The notes: a model not told the origin generated them from the letters alone. Positions 1 through 12,542 are shown, numbered from the stretch's first letter. The stretch is DNA of 64,000 nt from Rhynchonema sp. JSB1_4 (GCA_030248065.1 JASAMV010003339.1:1-64000); one strand, 5' to 3'. Program-made: numbers and translations.

Positions 1-712
1 GGTGGCGAAACGTGAACAAAACAAGGGATGAGGCACACGCGCCGTACATGACAGTGCAACTTTCCAGCACCAACACGCCCTACCACCGCTTGATGTTCTA
101 CTCACGAACATGATGACAAAAAATGCCGATTATACAGTATATGCAGCTTTGAGCTTTCCGACCACCAACCTCACTTGGCGGCACCGAATGCCATCCCTTG
201 TAAGTCTGATCGAACTCATAGTTCATCAGATGCCCGCTGACCGACGTGAAACTCATGGCGCATTGGCCCAAACCCGGAACGGTCAAGTCGAACTGGTAGA
301 TCTTGTTGTATTTGGAGTGAGACTCGCGGCGATTCACGTGACCGTTGGATAGAAGCAGGGAGATGCCTGCGCACGTGTGGGTAGTTGCAACGCAAGCACG
401 AAATCGTGGGCTCATTGTGCATAACACCGAAGCCAATCCGCCCAAAATGAGACGCCGCAGCCAAATCTAAGCCTGACACTGAGGTTAGTCTTATCACTAA
501 TCGGTGTCATAATTCGGTACGTGCGCATCAAACACATTCAGCGGTTGTGTCGTGCCCAAACCATCACCAATGAACCCCAAATCGACTGTTCCTCTCTCAA
601 TCGGTCCAAATGACGAAAGCTTCAAAATAATCAATACAACTGGACGACAACACCAACGGGAACCTTTACCTTTAGCAGCATCATTCTTTTCAGCCACGTT
701 CAGCACCCGCAT
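1..712 (-). CDS. top3: DNA topoisomerase III (alpha type), 5' end only
   Basis: Type IA topoisomerase that passes single DNA strands and in eukaryotes resolves recombination intermediates together with RecQ helicases. Two exons are readable: exon 1 at 712-670 and exon 2 at 366-175. Exon 1 begins MRVLNVAEKNDAAKG, the first beta strand of the Toprim fold with the conserved V-A-E-K-N-D-A-A-K signature that holds the metal-binding Glu. Exon 2 continues with LLSNG, SKYNKIYQFD and MSFTSVSGHLMNYEFD, all hallmarks of the TOP3A N-terminus. The join is phase 1 with GT at 669-668 and AG at 368-367. The gene runs off the left edge after the donor at 174-173, so the active-site Tyr, gate and zinc fingers are not in the window. 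No further exon was found in 1-172. The start Met follows the shortest homologous N-terminus; a longer mitochondrial-type leader was not seen. Confidence 0.85.
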
Positions 713-989
713 GACGGATGACAAGCAGGTTGTTGTGAACCAACGTTGACGGGCCGATTGCAATGGCATAAAGCACACACCACAAAAGAATGGCGATGAT
801 GGTCATAAGTGCTGCGCACAATCAACAAGTGGCATCTGTGCGAGAAGAAAATAAGCAAACTGAACGATAAATATCCAACAGTGGTAAAAAACCACGATCC
901 CCCGAAGAAAATCAACAAGCCGCATTGATTAATTGCGCAGAGCTTTATTCGTATCATAATTTCATAAAATTTATGCACAAAGTGCATGA

Positions 990-2526
990 TCATGTATTGG
1001 CATGAGGTTCGGCCTCGGGCGCCCACCAATCTAAACATCCCAGTCCTGATTCACCCATCGTCGCCTGGAAGGAGAGAAATGCAACAAAAAGCGGGCAAAT
1101 GTGGTGACAAACTGAACGGAACGAACAATGATGGTCAATGGTGTTGGTTTGTTCGTGTCTTGTGTCTCCGTGTTGTCCGCCGTCGGCGCGCCAGTTGGTG
1201 CCGTGTCGATGAAACGCAACTCGACCACGCGAAACCTGTGCATGCCATTTAGCTTGTTGGATTGTTATGTCACCACGATCACTGTTCTTCAGTCCGAGCA
1301 GTTTTGGGGCTGCTGCGTTAGTAATGTGTACAAAGTGCTCACTCTGGTTTGAGAACATATTCGGGTACGATTATGGGCTGAAACTGCATCCACAGATCTA
1401 ACGCAATGCGTGCCCATAAGGCTAAATCGTATCGTTATTGATCTATCATCTTTTGTGCAAAACACGTCCACAAACACAGCACCCAGTGCTTATTTCGGTA
1501 ATCCAACCTGACTTGTTTGCCAGCATCGAGATACAGCTTGGCCGGTGCACTGGTCGCATCTTCGTCGTCGGCGTACTCCCAGTACCACACTTGCTCTGAT
1601 TCATCACTGCGAAACCAAGAGAAAAATTCTAAAATTGTAGTTCATGCGCAAAAAGTTGATCCCCAAATACTCAAATACTGAACTACAATGCCCAACAACC
1701 AACAATCGACTGGGAGTGGGCAGTTTGTCAGCGGGCACGAGAATATCATCGAAGTACTCCAATGTGACGTGCACACCAGCACGCGAGTTCGCACGGACAC
1801 GACCAACGATGATCTCGTCGACGAACGGACAGAACACGCACATGCGGAATTGCACTGCAATAATGTAACAGCGGTGAGTTTTGCAGGTTTCAGATCTTGT
1901 TGTTCGAGTGAAACATCACTGCTGCGCACAAAAGTGCAAGCCAGTGAGGTACATTGCAACCATTGGGTATTCAATACATAATGGAGTAAAATTGAGCTGA
2001 TGGTATAATACATACTACATCATGGAGAGGGCGCAGCGTATGAATGCCCACGTGACGCCAACCCACCCATAACATAGCTTCACACGAAGGCAAAAAGTGT
2101 CCACCATTTAATTCACAGGGTCAAAGACAGTGATTCGATGTTCTCAAGACTGAAAACCGGAAACCGTGAGCTGACGGCTTGTTTCGCCCACAAACGATCA
2201 GACCAAGACCAGCAACGACCCAGCATGTGGTGGGGTAAACTCAACCCATTGTTCCGGATAATAAAACCTACAAAGTTTGAAGATCTAACCATTCAACAAT
2301 TGGAAATACCATCCCCACCTTTCGTATGACTCGCACCATCGTTTGGCAGAATGAAGGATTCGTGGATTTTCTCGAAATCATACAACGCGATGCACAGGCC
2401 AACATCAATGAAGACCTTGTTGGACAGTTTCTTGTTCAACGCGCGTGTCAGTGCTGTTTGCATGTCCAGACCCATCTCGTGTGGCGCGATACGCACAACA
2501 TCTTGCATGCGGGATAGAACGAACAT
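990..2526 (-). CDS. polr3h: RNA polymerase III subunit RPC8 (Rpb7-like stalk subunit)
   Basis: Subunit of the Pol III stalk that pairs with RPC9 and helps initiation at tRNA and 5S genes in the nucleus. Five exons: 2526-2319, 1854-1704, 1606-1508, 1235-1118, 1064-990; they join without frame breaks to 216 residues, close to the about 204 of the human protein. Recognisable blocks in order are MFVLSRMQDVVRIAP, LNKKLSNKVFIDVGLC, ILPNDGASHTK (N-terminal Rpb7 fold), then FVDEIIVGRV and VHVTLEYFDDILVP (OB/S1 domain), EQVWYWEY, VDTAPTG-like FIDTAPTG and the C-terminal GLGCLDWW. The last intron is the least certain: a donor at 1117-1116 (GTTCAG) keeps the frame with the acceptor at 1066-1065, whereas a nearby stronger-looking GTTTGT donor would not. 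Intron 1 (1855-2318) holds one TGATGTTTCA decamer at 1909-1918. NTAQ1 lies 272 bases upstream on the same strand. Confidence 0.93.
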
Positions 2527-2798
2527 GGCGATATGGGGTAGTGATGGAATTGGGGGCAATTGTTAATGGGTGAATTGCAATGCAAAGCAGGTCGTTCCGA
2601 AGACATAATAACCTACAATAGGCGCATCGATCATTCAGAGGTACAATAAAGGGCCATGAGAAGGCCATAGAGCTGCAGCAAAACAACCAAGACCAAGACC
2701 CAATTTCTCACAGCTTTATTCTTTAACAAAACATTATGCACAAATGAAACAAGAAAATATCACAGCCGCGTTTGCAAATTTTTCCTTTTTGTGTTACT

Positions 2799-3770
2799 TT
2801 ATTGCTTCTTGTTCTTGCCACACCAATCCAGCAGTTCATCAGAGTCCATAATGACCACGCCATTGTGCGAGTCGATAGTGACCGAAGTGGGAAACATGTA
2901 CAATTGCTGTAGATTGTGGCCAGCAGCTGAAAGGCAAATCAATGCGGACAATAAACTAAAACCCAGAGAACAGATATCAGAATGCGAACCGTCGTTGAAT
3001 ATCGGTGGCCAATCCGGTGGTGGTTGCAACCAACGACCATCTGCAGCTCGCATGTGACGTCGATCGGACGACAACAATTTGACGTAGACGGGGGCCGGAA
3101 TCAGGCGCAGGTATCTGGAGAAAAAATAACGTAGAAAAGCTCTGATATTGGAGTTTTGTTAAACAAGCCCGGCTACGGTGAAGACATCCAACCGTTTGTA
3201 AACATTTCGTAAAGCTTTGTTCGATCGAAGCATTGCAGTGACAAACACATCGAGGCTCACTGGGAACGGCAGCGTTGTGTCGAAGTCGTAGACAACACCA
3301 GATTGGGCATCCAGCAACACCACGTGGTAATCCTGTGAAGGAAGGACTTGTAATCCTGGGACATGTAGCAGTGCAAAAAACAAGTGGATATAATTGTCCA
3401 ATGACGACACATACCCATAACACCAGACCGTCTTCTGTCGTGTCACCAATGCGTTGTGACCACAATGGAATCTGCAATAAGTGTAGAATTTGTAGCCTGA
3501 ACCAGCAACACGAACCGGTGCGATATACCTCACCTTTTGAGAAGGGTTCGAAATGAAGATCACATGGAAATTATTCAGTTGATCATAGTTTTGCTGCGAA
3601 ACCATCTCACACAACTTGTAGATGTTTTCCTCGCTGAAACGGGTTGATAAGACTTGAGTAATAATAATAACACCGTGTAGATTATCCGATTAGGATTTGA
3701 AACACTCTTTGCATTCAACTCACCAATAGTACGGTTGATAGGCACATGCTGGTCGCTCCACCATTGACAT
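2799..3770 (-). CDS. ntaq1: Protein N-terminal glutamine amidohydrolase (NTAQ1/WDYHV1)
   Basis: Deamidates N-terminal Gln to Glu on proteins, feeding the Arg/N-degron pathway in the cytosol and nucleus. Six exons: 3770-3724, 3633-3534, 3471-3415, 3332-3193, 3114-2990, 2926-2799; total 198 residues against about 205 in the human enzyme. The catalytic Cys-His-Asp triad is visible: Cys16 in YQPYYCEENIYKL (its codon is split by intron 1), His71 in DYHVVLLDAQ and Asp84 in VYDFDTTLPFP. Family landmarks HVIFISNPSQK, IPLWSQR, LLSSDRRHM and WLQPPPDWP follow in the expected order. The start is taken at the first of two in-frame ATGs (3770 and 3764) because both precede the same conserved block. Exon-intron phases all agree. 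No oddity was seen; the gene looks intact. Confidence 0.93.
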
Positions 3771-5908
3771 CGTGCAATCACTGCGTCCCGAACAAGATTC
3801 TGAAAGGAACTATTTTCCAACAATCCCTGCAGCGTCAGGCAACAATACCAAGATCGAAAATATCTTGTAAGTTCAAACTCTGGGTTCCACCTTCAACAAA
3901 AAATCTTCGTTCCACACAATTTACAACACTCACTTTATACGTACAGTTACTGTATACAGAGACGATTACGAATCTTCCTTTTCCAAAGACATGCAAAAAT
4001 AATACACTTTTGTTTCACTGGCATGCGAGGTCGTGGTCGATTATAGCTAACGAAAATAAAAAGAAACTCTAAATGGATCAACTTTTGGCCAAAGCGCATA
4101 ACAAAATCTATGAAACTATAAATCTTGATAATTACTTTGTATTGTCCACGATAGCACAAAATGATCTACTCGTAATGCAATAAGCAAGCGAATAGGGACT
4201 GAGCCAGAAACACGCCGAACATACAAAGCCACAATAATTATGAAATATCTGAACATGTGAATCTAATCTCAACGAAGATACGGCAACGGGTGGAAACAGG
4301 CACATGATGGAATACAATTGACAGTGTTTCGTCGACAAGCACGTTGCTGGCAACCTCACGAGCTTGGTGGGGGGCGCAAAATGGGTTGCGTTATACCACT
4401 TTAATCTCGACCACTGCAAAGATTTCTCACAGATCATATGGGAACAATAATCTTTACGACGGCTGAAATCACAGAAACAACGATGTCGCACGACACCGCA
4501 CAACGCATCTAGCTGCCAAACCCAATCCCGACCAACCCGGCGCGGTTGCCAGCAAAGTGTGTGCCGTCCTTTGTGCTCATGAAACATGGTTTTTTTTACA
4601 ATTTTTCGGTGGAATATGCACCGAAAGTTTCAGCATTACACCTAACATGTGGGGCTAGGTGCAATCCGCACCTAGAATTTTCACGTTTTGTACACAAAAC
4701 GAAATTATAGGTGCAAGTTGTACCCAAAATTTGACATCTTAGGTGTAATCTGCACACGGTAAAATTTGAAACAAAACGTCACGGTACCACCGTTCCTTTC
4801 ATTTTCCTTTTCAGTTTAGTGGATGGAAAGTTACTCATCGGACCTCTGGTGGCACGGCTTGGCTTGCTTCACGCTAGAGCCATGAACACAAGCAGGCATG
4901 AAAAGCATGACGTTTCTCAAGCAATAAAAATTTGCAACGCTCGTTATGAACACACAAGTAATAATACTCAGTCATCTTTACCATAAATCAGCACGTCACA
5001 TGATATTCTTGCCCTGGGGCAGTGCTTTGCACCATTGAACTTACTAGTGAGAGAGACGATTTTGACAAGATGTGTATGTGTACATATGGCAAATATTGTA
5101 ATACAGTACATATGGTGTGGTTGATATTTACACTTAAAGTAAAACTACGCCAACACGAGTCCGATTTCGGAGCTGGCAAAATGGTGAAACATTCAGACGT
5201 GGCTGCTGATTTGGGAAACGTTACACGTTGTGGAATACAATGTGGAGCATGATCGTTTTCTCTTTCTTTGCGTTTTGCAAGTTCATCACCTACGAAATCG
5301 GGCTCGTGTTGGCGTAGTTTGCCTATACAGTCCTACAGTAATCTTTATATAATATGATGCTACACAGCGAAAATTTTTTTGGACGGTTTCTTCACAGATT
5401 ATGAAAATTAACACAATTTGAGATACAACACACACAAAACTTGCACAGCACAACATCCAAGCCACGATGACAGGAAATTACGATATGGCAACTGTTCTGG
5501 AAGAATCTTAGTTGTTGTTTGAGGGGTCGCAAGCTCAAATCGTCGTCAGCCAAGCACAAACTAGTGGTCTCCGAAAAACTGCAATGGTCGATTAAACAAA
5601 AAAATCCGCACAATGAAAAACAATATCTCATGCTGAGAAATATAAATTTGAGACCATAGCCAAAATACTTCTGAAACCTTAATGCCAGCATTCATCTTCA
5701 ACGAACAACATACATAGAAAATTCGAAGAGCATTTCACCTGATGACCAAGCCGCATTATGGCCATTTTGGGTCATGTTATGTCAAGTAAGTGCTGCAGAC
5801 AAAGAACGAAAAAAGTGCAGAAAATGAAATAATGCAAGGACAGCATGATCTGTGAAGCAACTTGGAGCGAAAATGGAAAGGCATATGTACAATTGGGACG
5901 ATAATAAT
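3771..5908. other. Intergenic stretch, no supported gene
   Basis: I see no conserved domain here. A 151-codon open frame on the minus strand near 4132-4587 has no recognisable motif and no convincing splice partners. The only structure is the GCACCTA-type repeat block listed separately at about 4619-4765. The rest is AT-rich and probably contains the promoter of NTAQ1 at its left edge and the 3' flank of hexokinase at its right edge. Confidence 0.5.
4619..4765. repeat. GCACCTA / TAGGTGC word cluster, copy 1
   Basis: The word TAGGTGCAA and its complement TTGCACCTA recur several times in both orientations within about 150 bases, with variants such as GTGTAATC and TTGTACCC. The same words form denser clusters at 55,895-55,975 and 56,925-57,005. 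The spacing is irregular, so it is not a simple tandem array. It behaves like the subterminal words of the transposons elsewhere in this window, but terminal inverted repeats and a target duplication are not clear here. Confidence 0.55.
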
Positions 5909-8900
5909 TTACGTGTGCCCATTGACGACAACAGCAGTCTGTGGTTGTGTGACCGCGGGTTGCGTCATTTTCCTGGGCGAGTGTTCGCGTTCCTCTTTCT
6001 TCAGTTCCTCAGCAATGGCAGCGATCAGCGCAGCACCTTTGCCACTGCCGTCCGACGCTTGCACGATCGTGAACTGTATCAAGCAAACAATTGGCAACTG
6101 CATGAAAAATGAAAAATATGTAAGACATCCTCAAGCCAAAGACCCTACCTTGACGGCGCCCTCCAGCAGTTCGTTGACCTTGTCCCTCACCCATGTGTGA
6201 TAGAACGGATGATATTTGTATGTTGATCCATCGATGCCCACTGTGATCGTGTCCTTGCCGATACGACGAATACAACATGCGATCGCTGCAATGTCGATTG
6301 ATTGGTTTGTTGATGTTTTGCTTGGTTTGCGCAACAGACGCGCTCGAAAAATTATTGCCAAGAATTTGGCAAGCCCCTTTTTCCTTCTTAAGCGAAATAC
6401 CAGCTGGTAAACTAATCGTACAAAGCTGTGAAAAACTTCAAAAGCGGGTTTCAGGGTGTCGGGGCTCATATTTTTATAATTTTTCATTTCAATATGAATT
6501 CAATTTTTCCTATCCGAAGGCAGGTACGAGAATAAATTGCATTTCACAACTTGGTCCTACAAGCGCAAAAAGGAATAATGCCAAGAGAAGCAAGGTTGGT
6601 CGTTAGCCATGACAACCAACCGGCAGCCGCGAGATTCGCCGACCGTCTTGACACGACCATACAGACTTCGCGTAGAATCAAGATGTCCGGGAAGGTATAG
6701 TCATCGATGCCCAACTCATCGAAGATTTGGCGTGTGTGAATGTAAGTTCCGCCCTCGTCGCTATAAACGATAATTTTGGTTGCTTTACTGAACAGACTGG
6801 GTAATTTGTTCATTCTGAAAATAAATTCGATGCCCTCAACTAACCCGAGAATTTCAGAAATATATTTTGTTGGGAAACTGCCGGTGGTGAGCAACGGGCC
6901 GGATGCCTCTCCATTGAACAACAATTTCTTATCAACCAATTCCAGACAGACCAGACGTGCGTACTCGCCCATGTACATGCCAGCAACCAGTTTGTCAAAG
7001 CTGGAATGGACGAATTTTACTGACTGCATTCTTTGTGTATGATTGCGACGTCATTGCCCCATCAACGTCACGCAACGTCATTGCCCCGTCATTTTCCTGC
7101 TTCACGATTCGGGAAAAATTTCACCAGTCATTGTGCAACCAATATCATGCAAAAGTGATAAACTTTTCCGTTCAACAGCTCTATCATTCCGACAAGAACA
7201 CCGGATCGGGATCCGACAAACAGATCGGGATTTTACCCGGGTTGACAACTTCCAGATCCAGAATTTCCAGATCAGGATCCCGGTCGAGCACTAAATATGG
7301 CACGGTAAAATCGCGCAGCAACAACACAACGTTGAACACTGACACTTGCACGCCGGGATGCACAGACGCGGCGTCAATCATCTTGTCGTACTTGGTCATG
7401 ATGTACTCGGCCTCGCCGCGGTCGCCGAATCCGCCCCACTCCGTGTCGATGATCATCTGTGAAACATCGTCGTTTCTGGGAAACACCGACAAAACAATAT
7501 TGCAACAACTGAAAGCCGAGACGAAGGGGTTAGAACAGTTCAGACATTGGCTACGGTGCTGCTTACAAAAAAGACCATTGCAAAACGACCCACCTGATCA
7601 TAATGATAAGGCGCCATGTGCGGTTCGTCCAGTTTTGGTATTCGTTTGACGTCTTCCATGTAGGAGGCGTTCGTACCCGTCGCTGAAAGCAACTAACTTG
7701 ATGAGAATTTATCTGCCAACTGCGACCGTTCAGCCAGTCATTCTTCACTGAAACATCACCGTTGACAAGTGCAAAGAATACCCGTTTCGCGGTCAAAGCG
7801 ATGTGGAACATGGCTACGCTTCCGATATAAAAATGCATACAAGAGTCTGAGAAATAAAACCAGCAACAGAGCTCTTGTGCGCAGCAGACTGTAAGTCCTG
7901 TCTGTCATGTTCTGTTAAAGCGAAAGACTTCCAAACGACACCAAATACGTGAACGAATAACATGCTGTGGGCAACCGAAACGGGCAAAACTCACTGCTGT
8001 CAGATTATTGTGACAGAATACCGGTTCCAGTTGGCCGTGCCACAATGTGGTTGCCTTATAGAAAGTCGCGCATACACAGAGGCCTCAGAATTGAAATCAG
8101 TCTATTATAAAACCATAGCTCAATCGAGGTATTATTTTGTGCTTGGGTCCTTCACCCACCAAAGGGTGGGGTCGGAAACCCCGTAAGGGCTCAATCGCTA
8201 CCGCTTTCGGGTGCGCTCAACGGGGACGGATATGGCGATGTCTCGTTCGATACGCATTCACGTCAGCCTGGTACGCTTGCCATGTCGCTAAATGGGTGGC
8301 ACATGGAGGTGACGGACAATCATCAACCTACCATCTGTTCGGAACTGTAGACAATATGGACTGATGCCAATATGCCCTCCGAGCCCGGTATTGCCGTTTG
8401 ACGTAGACGAGGATTAATGCATAATTTCCAGTTTCTGTTAACACATTCTGTGATCTGTCCTAACGTCCGTGAATTTTCTCTCTCCTTGGCGCTTTATGTT
8501 GCTTTTATTTGCTGTGGTTTTGTCTTAAACAGTGTTGTAGCTGTCCCACCTGGTCTTGTAACCGTGCTTTTACCTGCAGTGAGAGCAATAAAACAACCAA
8601 ACAAAAACCCAGTGAAAAATTACCGAAAAAAAACGCCGAAGAAACCCTCAAATACTGTGAGTTACGACTATGACATTACACACAATGCACAGCACAATGT
8701 CAACCAAAGCATACGTACCGATTATAACCCCGAGTTCGCAAGCACCAAATTCATAAGCTGTGGCCACTTGTGTTCCCACCGTGTCGTTCACCAACGCGAC
8801 GACGCGCACTTTTAATCGCTGAAATGAAATGAAGTGAACTGTGTGCTCATACGCATGGGCCACAGATAAACAGGTCAAACCCCAATTGTACAACAAGCAG

Positions 8901-10954
8901 GAACAACGGGCCCCTAAATCGCTGTATTTCTAGTCTCATGCGCTTCAAAGTCTAAAAACCAAGCACGAGGAACAGGTGAAGATGAATTTTCAAAAACGGA
9001 AGAAGCATTGGATGAAAATGAGTTTTTATGTTCGAACAAACAATGGACTAGAATGAGTTTTTGGTTTTGCCCACAGTGCGGCTGAAACCTGTGTGCGCAC
9101 ACGGTGTGTGGACGTTTGGCGTAAACTTGACGAAAAATGCACGCTTGCGCTTGGTGAAATGAAAGTCATCTCACCAAAAGCAATCTGCAATATATTCAAT
9201 TATGAATCAAACAAAACAGACCCCATTTCGTTGTATGGCCTGTTCCAATATCTGCACGACATCTCTGCCCTCCACACCACTTGAGCTGAAGCCCTTGGTC
9301 CACCGCAGCAGCTTGGCTGAATGAAGACTCGTTTGGTCGCACGGATAGCTGCAAGCAGAAGTTATAGAACAATTTTGTGCGCTGTTTTTCATGTACAAAT
9401 CCTTGAGTAAGTCACCTGAACGTGAAGCCGAGCGAGAGATTCGCGTCGAGAAGATCTTTCTCATCCAGAAATCCCGCCAGACAATCCACGATGAAGTCAA
9501 ACAGCTGGGAAACAGATCAGAGAAGATACAAGCCAAACTTGAATGATGTTTGTTTGTCGGTTTGCATTCCGTCGGTGCCCCGCCAAAACCGGAAGCCAGC
9601 AGAAATAACTCTCAAACGATTAGGTAATGAAACCAAATGAATTGCAGCTTACAATTCATTATTCATCTGTTGAAGATTCTTTTTCACCGAAAACCATGCG
9701 TTCCAGCCAAGCTTTTTTATTCACTTCGAACCACGTAATAATCAGCTGGCTTCCCCTTGGGATCTTCAACTTACACATATCTAAATTGATTGTATAGTAT
9801 ACCTGAACGCCCGAGCCCTGCATAGCGTAGTTGGGTATACGGAAGTTGTGCTGACTTGTCTTCATCTGTTGACCTTTGCGCAACTCCATCAACATTACGC
9901 GAAGATTAGTGCCTCCCAGATCCATCGCTAGATAACGCCCAACTTCTGCAATGACATTCTCGGGCATAATCAATTAATAGATATCGGCCTGTGTTGTATA
10001 CAGCTTAGTACGAGCTATAATATGAGGATTTATCTCGCCACCACCTGGACGGATAACCTAAGCCTGCGCCTGGAAATACAACACACACTCACATCGGTAT
10101 GCCGTGGCCAGACGTAGGTTCTCTTCTATGTCTGTACATGGGGGTAAACAAATATTTTCTCCTGCCATTTGGCAAGTAATCCAGACTTTTATTTGCCAAA
10201 ACCAAAATCCACTTGCCAGGCCAAATACTGCATAGTGGTATCAACAGCTTAGGCATTGATATTGCGTTTTACAGTACTGTGCGTGAGTTTAGCTCCTGCT
10301 CTTGTGCTTGTACTACATTCCTGGTCTGCACGCGACGAGAATCATACTGAAGGGGAACTACACTACACACCAAGCTTGAAAAAATGGCTACAATCCTGGC
10401 ACGCGCGAAGTCGAAGTTTAATTGGTCGAAAACAATTACCCACTGCATTCGTCATTCTTGCGACAGTCCGCCAATATGGCAAGGTGGTTCTCTGCTTACA
10501 CATCTATGTGTACTCAAGAGGGGTTATTTCGATGCTAGAAGGTTGATAACATTAGGCGGCTTGTCTCTCCCTCAAGCTTACACAAAATTCTTTGGAGTTG
10601 GTAATCAGAAACTCGCGCGGAGCGCGAAAAATTGTACGAAGGAGCCTTTCATTCATGACAATAAAGCTCAAAGATCGATGCTATAAATTAGAAGTCTACT
10701 TGCCACTTGCCAAACTTCACTAGCCATTTAGAAAGTAATCCAATTGCCAATGGCATTGTCTACTTGCCCCTGTCGCATCAAGCAGCCAACCAACCATGTC
10801 CGGAGGGCACCCTTGGCACGAACGACGGCAACATGGCAACGGTGGATGTACGCAGTCCTCCAATCAGACCTCGTTCCATGTCCTTCGACATTTGGGTCAT
10901 CATACGACGAAGCGTGCCGTTGGACAGATAGAACGTTGATAACACGCCTTCCAC
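5909..10954 (-). CDS. hxk: Hexokinase
   Basis: Phosphorylates glucose with ATP at the entry of glycolysis. Eleven exons join in frame: 10954-10795, 9945-9803, 9504-9416, 9348-9222, 8818-8719, 7682-7594, 7456-7344, 7000-6845, 6760-6621, 6285-6149, 6073-5909, giving about 472 residues. Motifs in order: [15 protein letters not shown], the phosphate loop [10 protein letters not shown], substrate loop [16 protein letters not shown], the catalytic Asp in [61 protein letters not shown] and [10 protein letters not shown], ending in a hydrophilic tail. Exon 2 here opens with an acceptor at 10956-10955 in phase 0, so a short first exon with the start codon must lie further right and was not found. Introns are up to about 1 kb and carry repeat debris, unlike the compact introns of its neighbours. 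One residue is unusual: the normally Gly position before TGTN is Ala, formed across the exon 6-7 junction of the list. Confidence 0.93.
10130..10790. repeat. Repeat-rich hexokinase intron with ACTTGCCA words
   Basis: The intron between the 10954-10795 and 9945-9803 exons holds repeated TTGCCA words (near 10,172, 10,194, 10,210, 10,700, 10,707, 10,745, 10,764) at its two ends. A CGCGCGGAGCGCG hairpin followed by A/T lies near 10,612 in the middle. This is the same arrangement, end words plus central hairpin, as in the hAT-like elements elsewhere. The right end RC reads CAGGGGCAAGTAGAC and the left end roughly CATGGGGGTAAAC, but I cannot read a target duplication. Confidence 0.4.
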
Positions 10955-11310
10955 CTGTCAATGGGCCACATTTTTTGGATTGGCGTTTGCTAACTAGCCG
11001 TTTTGGGCACTTTTTGGGCAAAACAGGGTACGGCTAGAGATCGAAATACCAGACATCCGACGCGCAACATTTGAGAAAAAAGTGACACCAGACAGTTTGA
11101 AGAATACTCGACACCGACATCACGTTTTGGACCAAAGATAGGCGAAATGTTGCTCATTTGCTTCACTGATGCAATTTTTGGCTCAATTAATTGAATCCCA
11201 AGGGCTTCGAACAAACTGAACGCAAGAGTACAACTTTCTATACCTTGGCGAAACATTTGTCCAAAAAAATTTCACTTGAAATTTTTCTCTCGGCAAAATG
11301 TTTTGCGTTC

Positions 11311-12230
11311 TTAAAGGTGCTGGTTAACAACCCTTCGACCGCGCTTGATCTTGGGGGGTAGTATATTTTAACAAAGTTTGGACATCGTGTTGCTCGACCC
11401 TAATCTGGCGAACCGATTGGTTGCTTCCTGATGTTTCACGGCCACGTTGAAGTTTGCCCGTGGTGAAAAAGACCGAAAAAATTTGAAATTTGCTGTGACA
11501 CGAATAGGCTGTTTCAAAGTTTGATACTGGAGTGACAGCAACCTCCAACATTGTGGCAAAAACCGCAATGCACAATAGCTATTGAAACGTCCGCATTGTT
11601 GAACAAAAAAATAAAAGGTTTCAGAAACCTGGCCATTTTTTGTTAGGATTTTCTACTCGTATAATTTTAAGCATCTGTGGTGAATGAAATAAGTTGTCAA
11701 TTACAAATAAAAATCCTCTAATTATCAAGTTTTTTGTTTGTGCTCCCCAGTTTTCAAAACCCTACACAGCTCACACAATGTTTACCACAACATGCGCAAG
11801 GCAGCCATTCCACAGCGCCAGTGTAGTTCCTGGTCCGGCGCGGCGGTTAGTGTACCTACCCCTTTTTTCCGTGCGGCGGTTAGTGTACCTCCCTGGGGGG
11901 GGAAGACCCAAATCCAGGAAAAAGTCACTTTTTGAGGTAGAAAATTTGACCGATTTTTGGCCCTTTTTGGAAAAAATTCTTCATAAAAAGGGTATTTTGG
12001 CGACTTTTGACAACATCGACCTAAAAATCACCCATTTTAGGCCTAAAAATGCCCATTTTAGGCCTAAATTTGCCTATTTTAGGCAAAAATTGAGGCGGTT
12101 AGTGTACCTGGCGCGGCGGTTAGTGTACTAGTGTACCTTGGTCGCGGCGGTTAGTGTACCTTAGGGGGGGACCCCCCCCTCCCCCCCCAGGAACTACACT
12201 GCACAGCGCACACACACAACAAAGCTTGCC
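11311..12230. repeat. Diverged single arm of the 13-14 kb palindrome family
   Basis: From 11,311 (TTAAAGGTGCTGG) to about 11,810 the sequence follows one arm of the palindrome at 13,039-14,116, including the block TTGCTTCCTGATGTTTCACG and the motif AATTTTAAGCATCTG. It is clearly older, with many substitutions. The family resumes after a nested hAT-like insertion at 11,819-12,201. Confidence 0.75.
11819..12201. mobile_element. hAT-like MITE, family with word GGCGGTTAGTGTACC
   Basis: Termini CAGTGTAGTTCCTGG and CCAGGAACTACACTG are inverted repeats, and the element is flanked by a perfect 8-bp duplication CACAGCGC (11,811-11,818 and 12,202-12,209). An 8-bp duplication with a CAG start is the mark of the hAT superfamily. 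The word GCGGTTAGTGTACC occurs about five times, all near the ends; the centre holds repeated TTTTAGGCCTAAA stretches. There is no coding capacity. It sits inside the older repeat at 11,311. Confidence 0.88.
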
Positions 12231-12349
12231 AGCTGAAACATTGCTGTGTTGTCGCTGTGCCGGCTGTGTGTTGTCGTTGACGTTGTGAATTTATAACATT
12301 GAGTGCGTGATTATGCTTTTTTCATTTTGTTTTCTGCTATAAATAAAAA

Positions 12350-12463
12350 TCAACAAAGCAAACAGACTGTATCAGGTTCTTCCGGCGTGTCCACTTGAGC
12401 GCCAAAGGCCTTCTTACGCGCCAATTTCTCAAAACTGAGCGAACCACGTGATTTTCGACTGCC
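12350..12463 (-). CDS. Orphan C-terminal exon with CaaX-like end
   Basis: A 37-residue open exon on the minus strand begins after a good acceptor (CTGCAG) and ends at a stop codon. It reads GSRKSRGSLSFEKLARKK, then FGAQVDTPEEPDTV and CLLC at the very C-terminus. CLLC fits the CaaX prenylation pattern and follows a basic and serine-rich stretch, as in membrane-anchored signalling proteins. I could not find the upstream exons: the sequence to the right is occupied by two repeats (12,543-12,776 and the palindrome from 13,039). It may be the end of a gene whose earlier exons lie beyond 14 kb, or a relic. I do not recognise the family. Confidence 0.45.
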   Translation of the reverse strand, partial: GSRKSRGSLSFEKLARKKAFGAQVDTPEEPDTVCLLC

Positions 12464-12542
12464 CTGCAGCAACACAATAAACCATGTATCTATAAGACGT
12501 GCACTAGTCTAACCACCCAGCAAAACGTCAAATCACTCATAC

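Noticed and set aside
4132..4587. 151-codon minus-strand open frame
   Set aside because: Trp/Cys-rich without a recognisable motif or plausible codon pattern, and no exon joins were found.
8130..8240. rRNA-like stretch in a hexokinase intron (GGTGGGGTCGGAAACCCCG)
   Set aside because: Only a short G/C-rich hairpin was seen, with no extended match to rRNA that I can recall.
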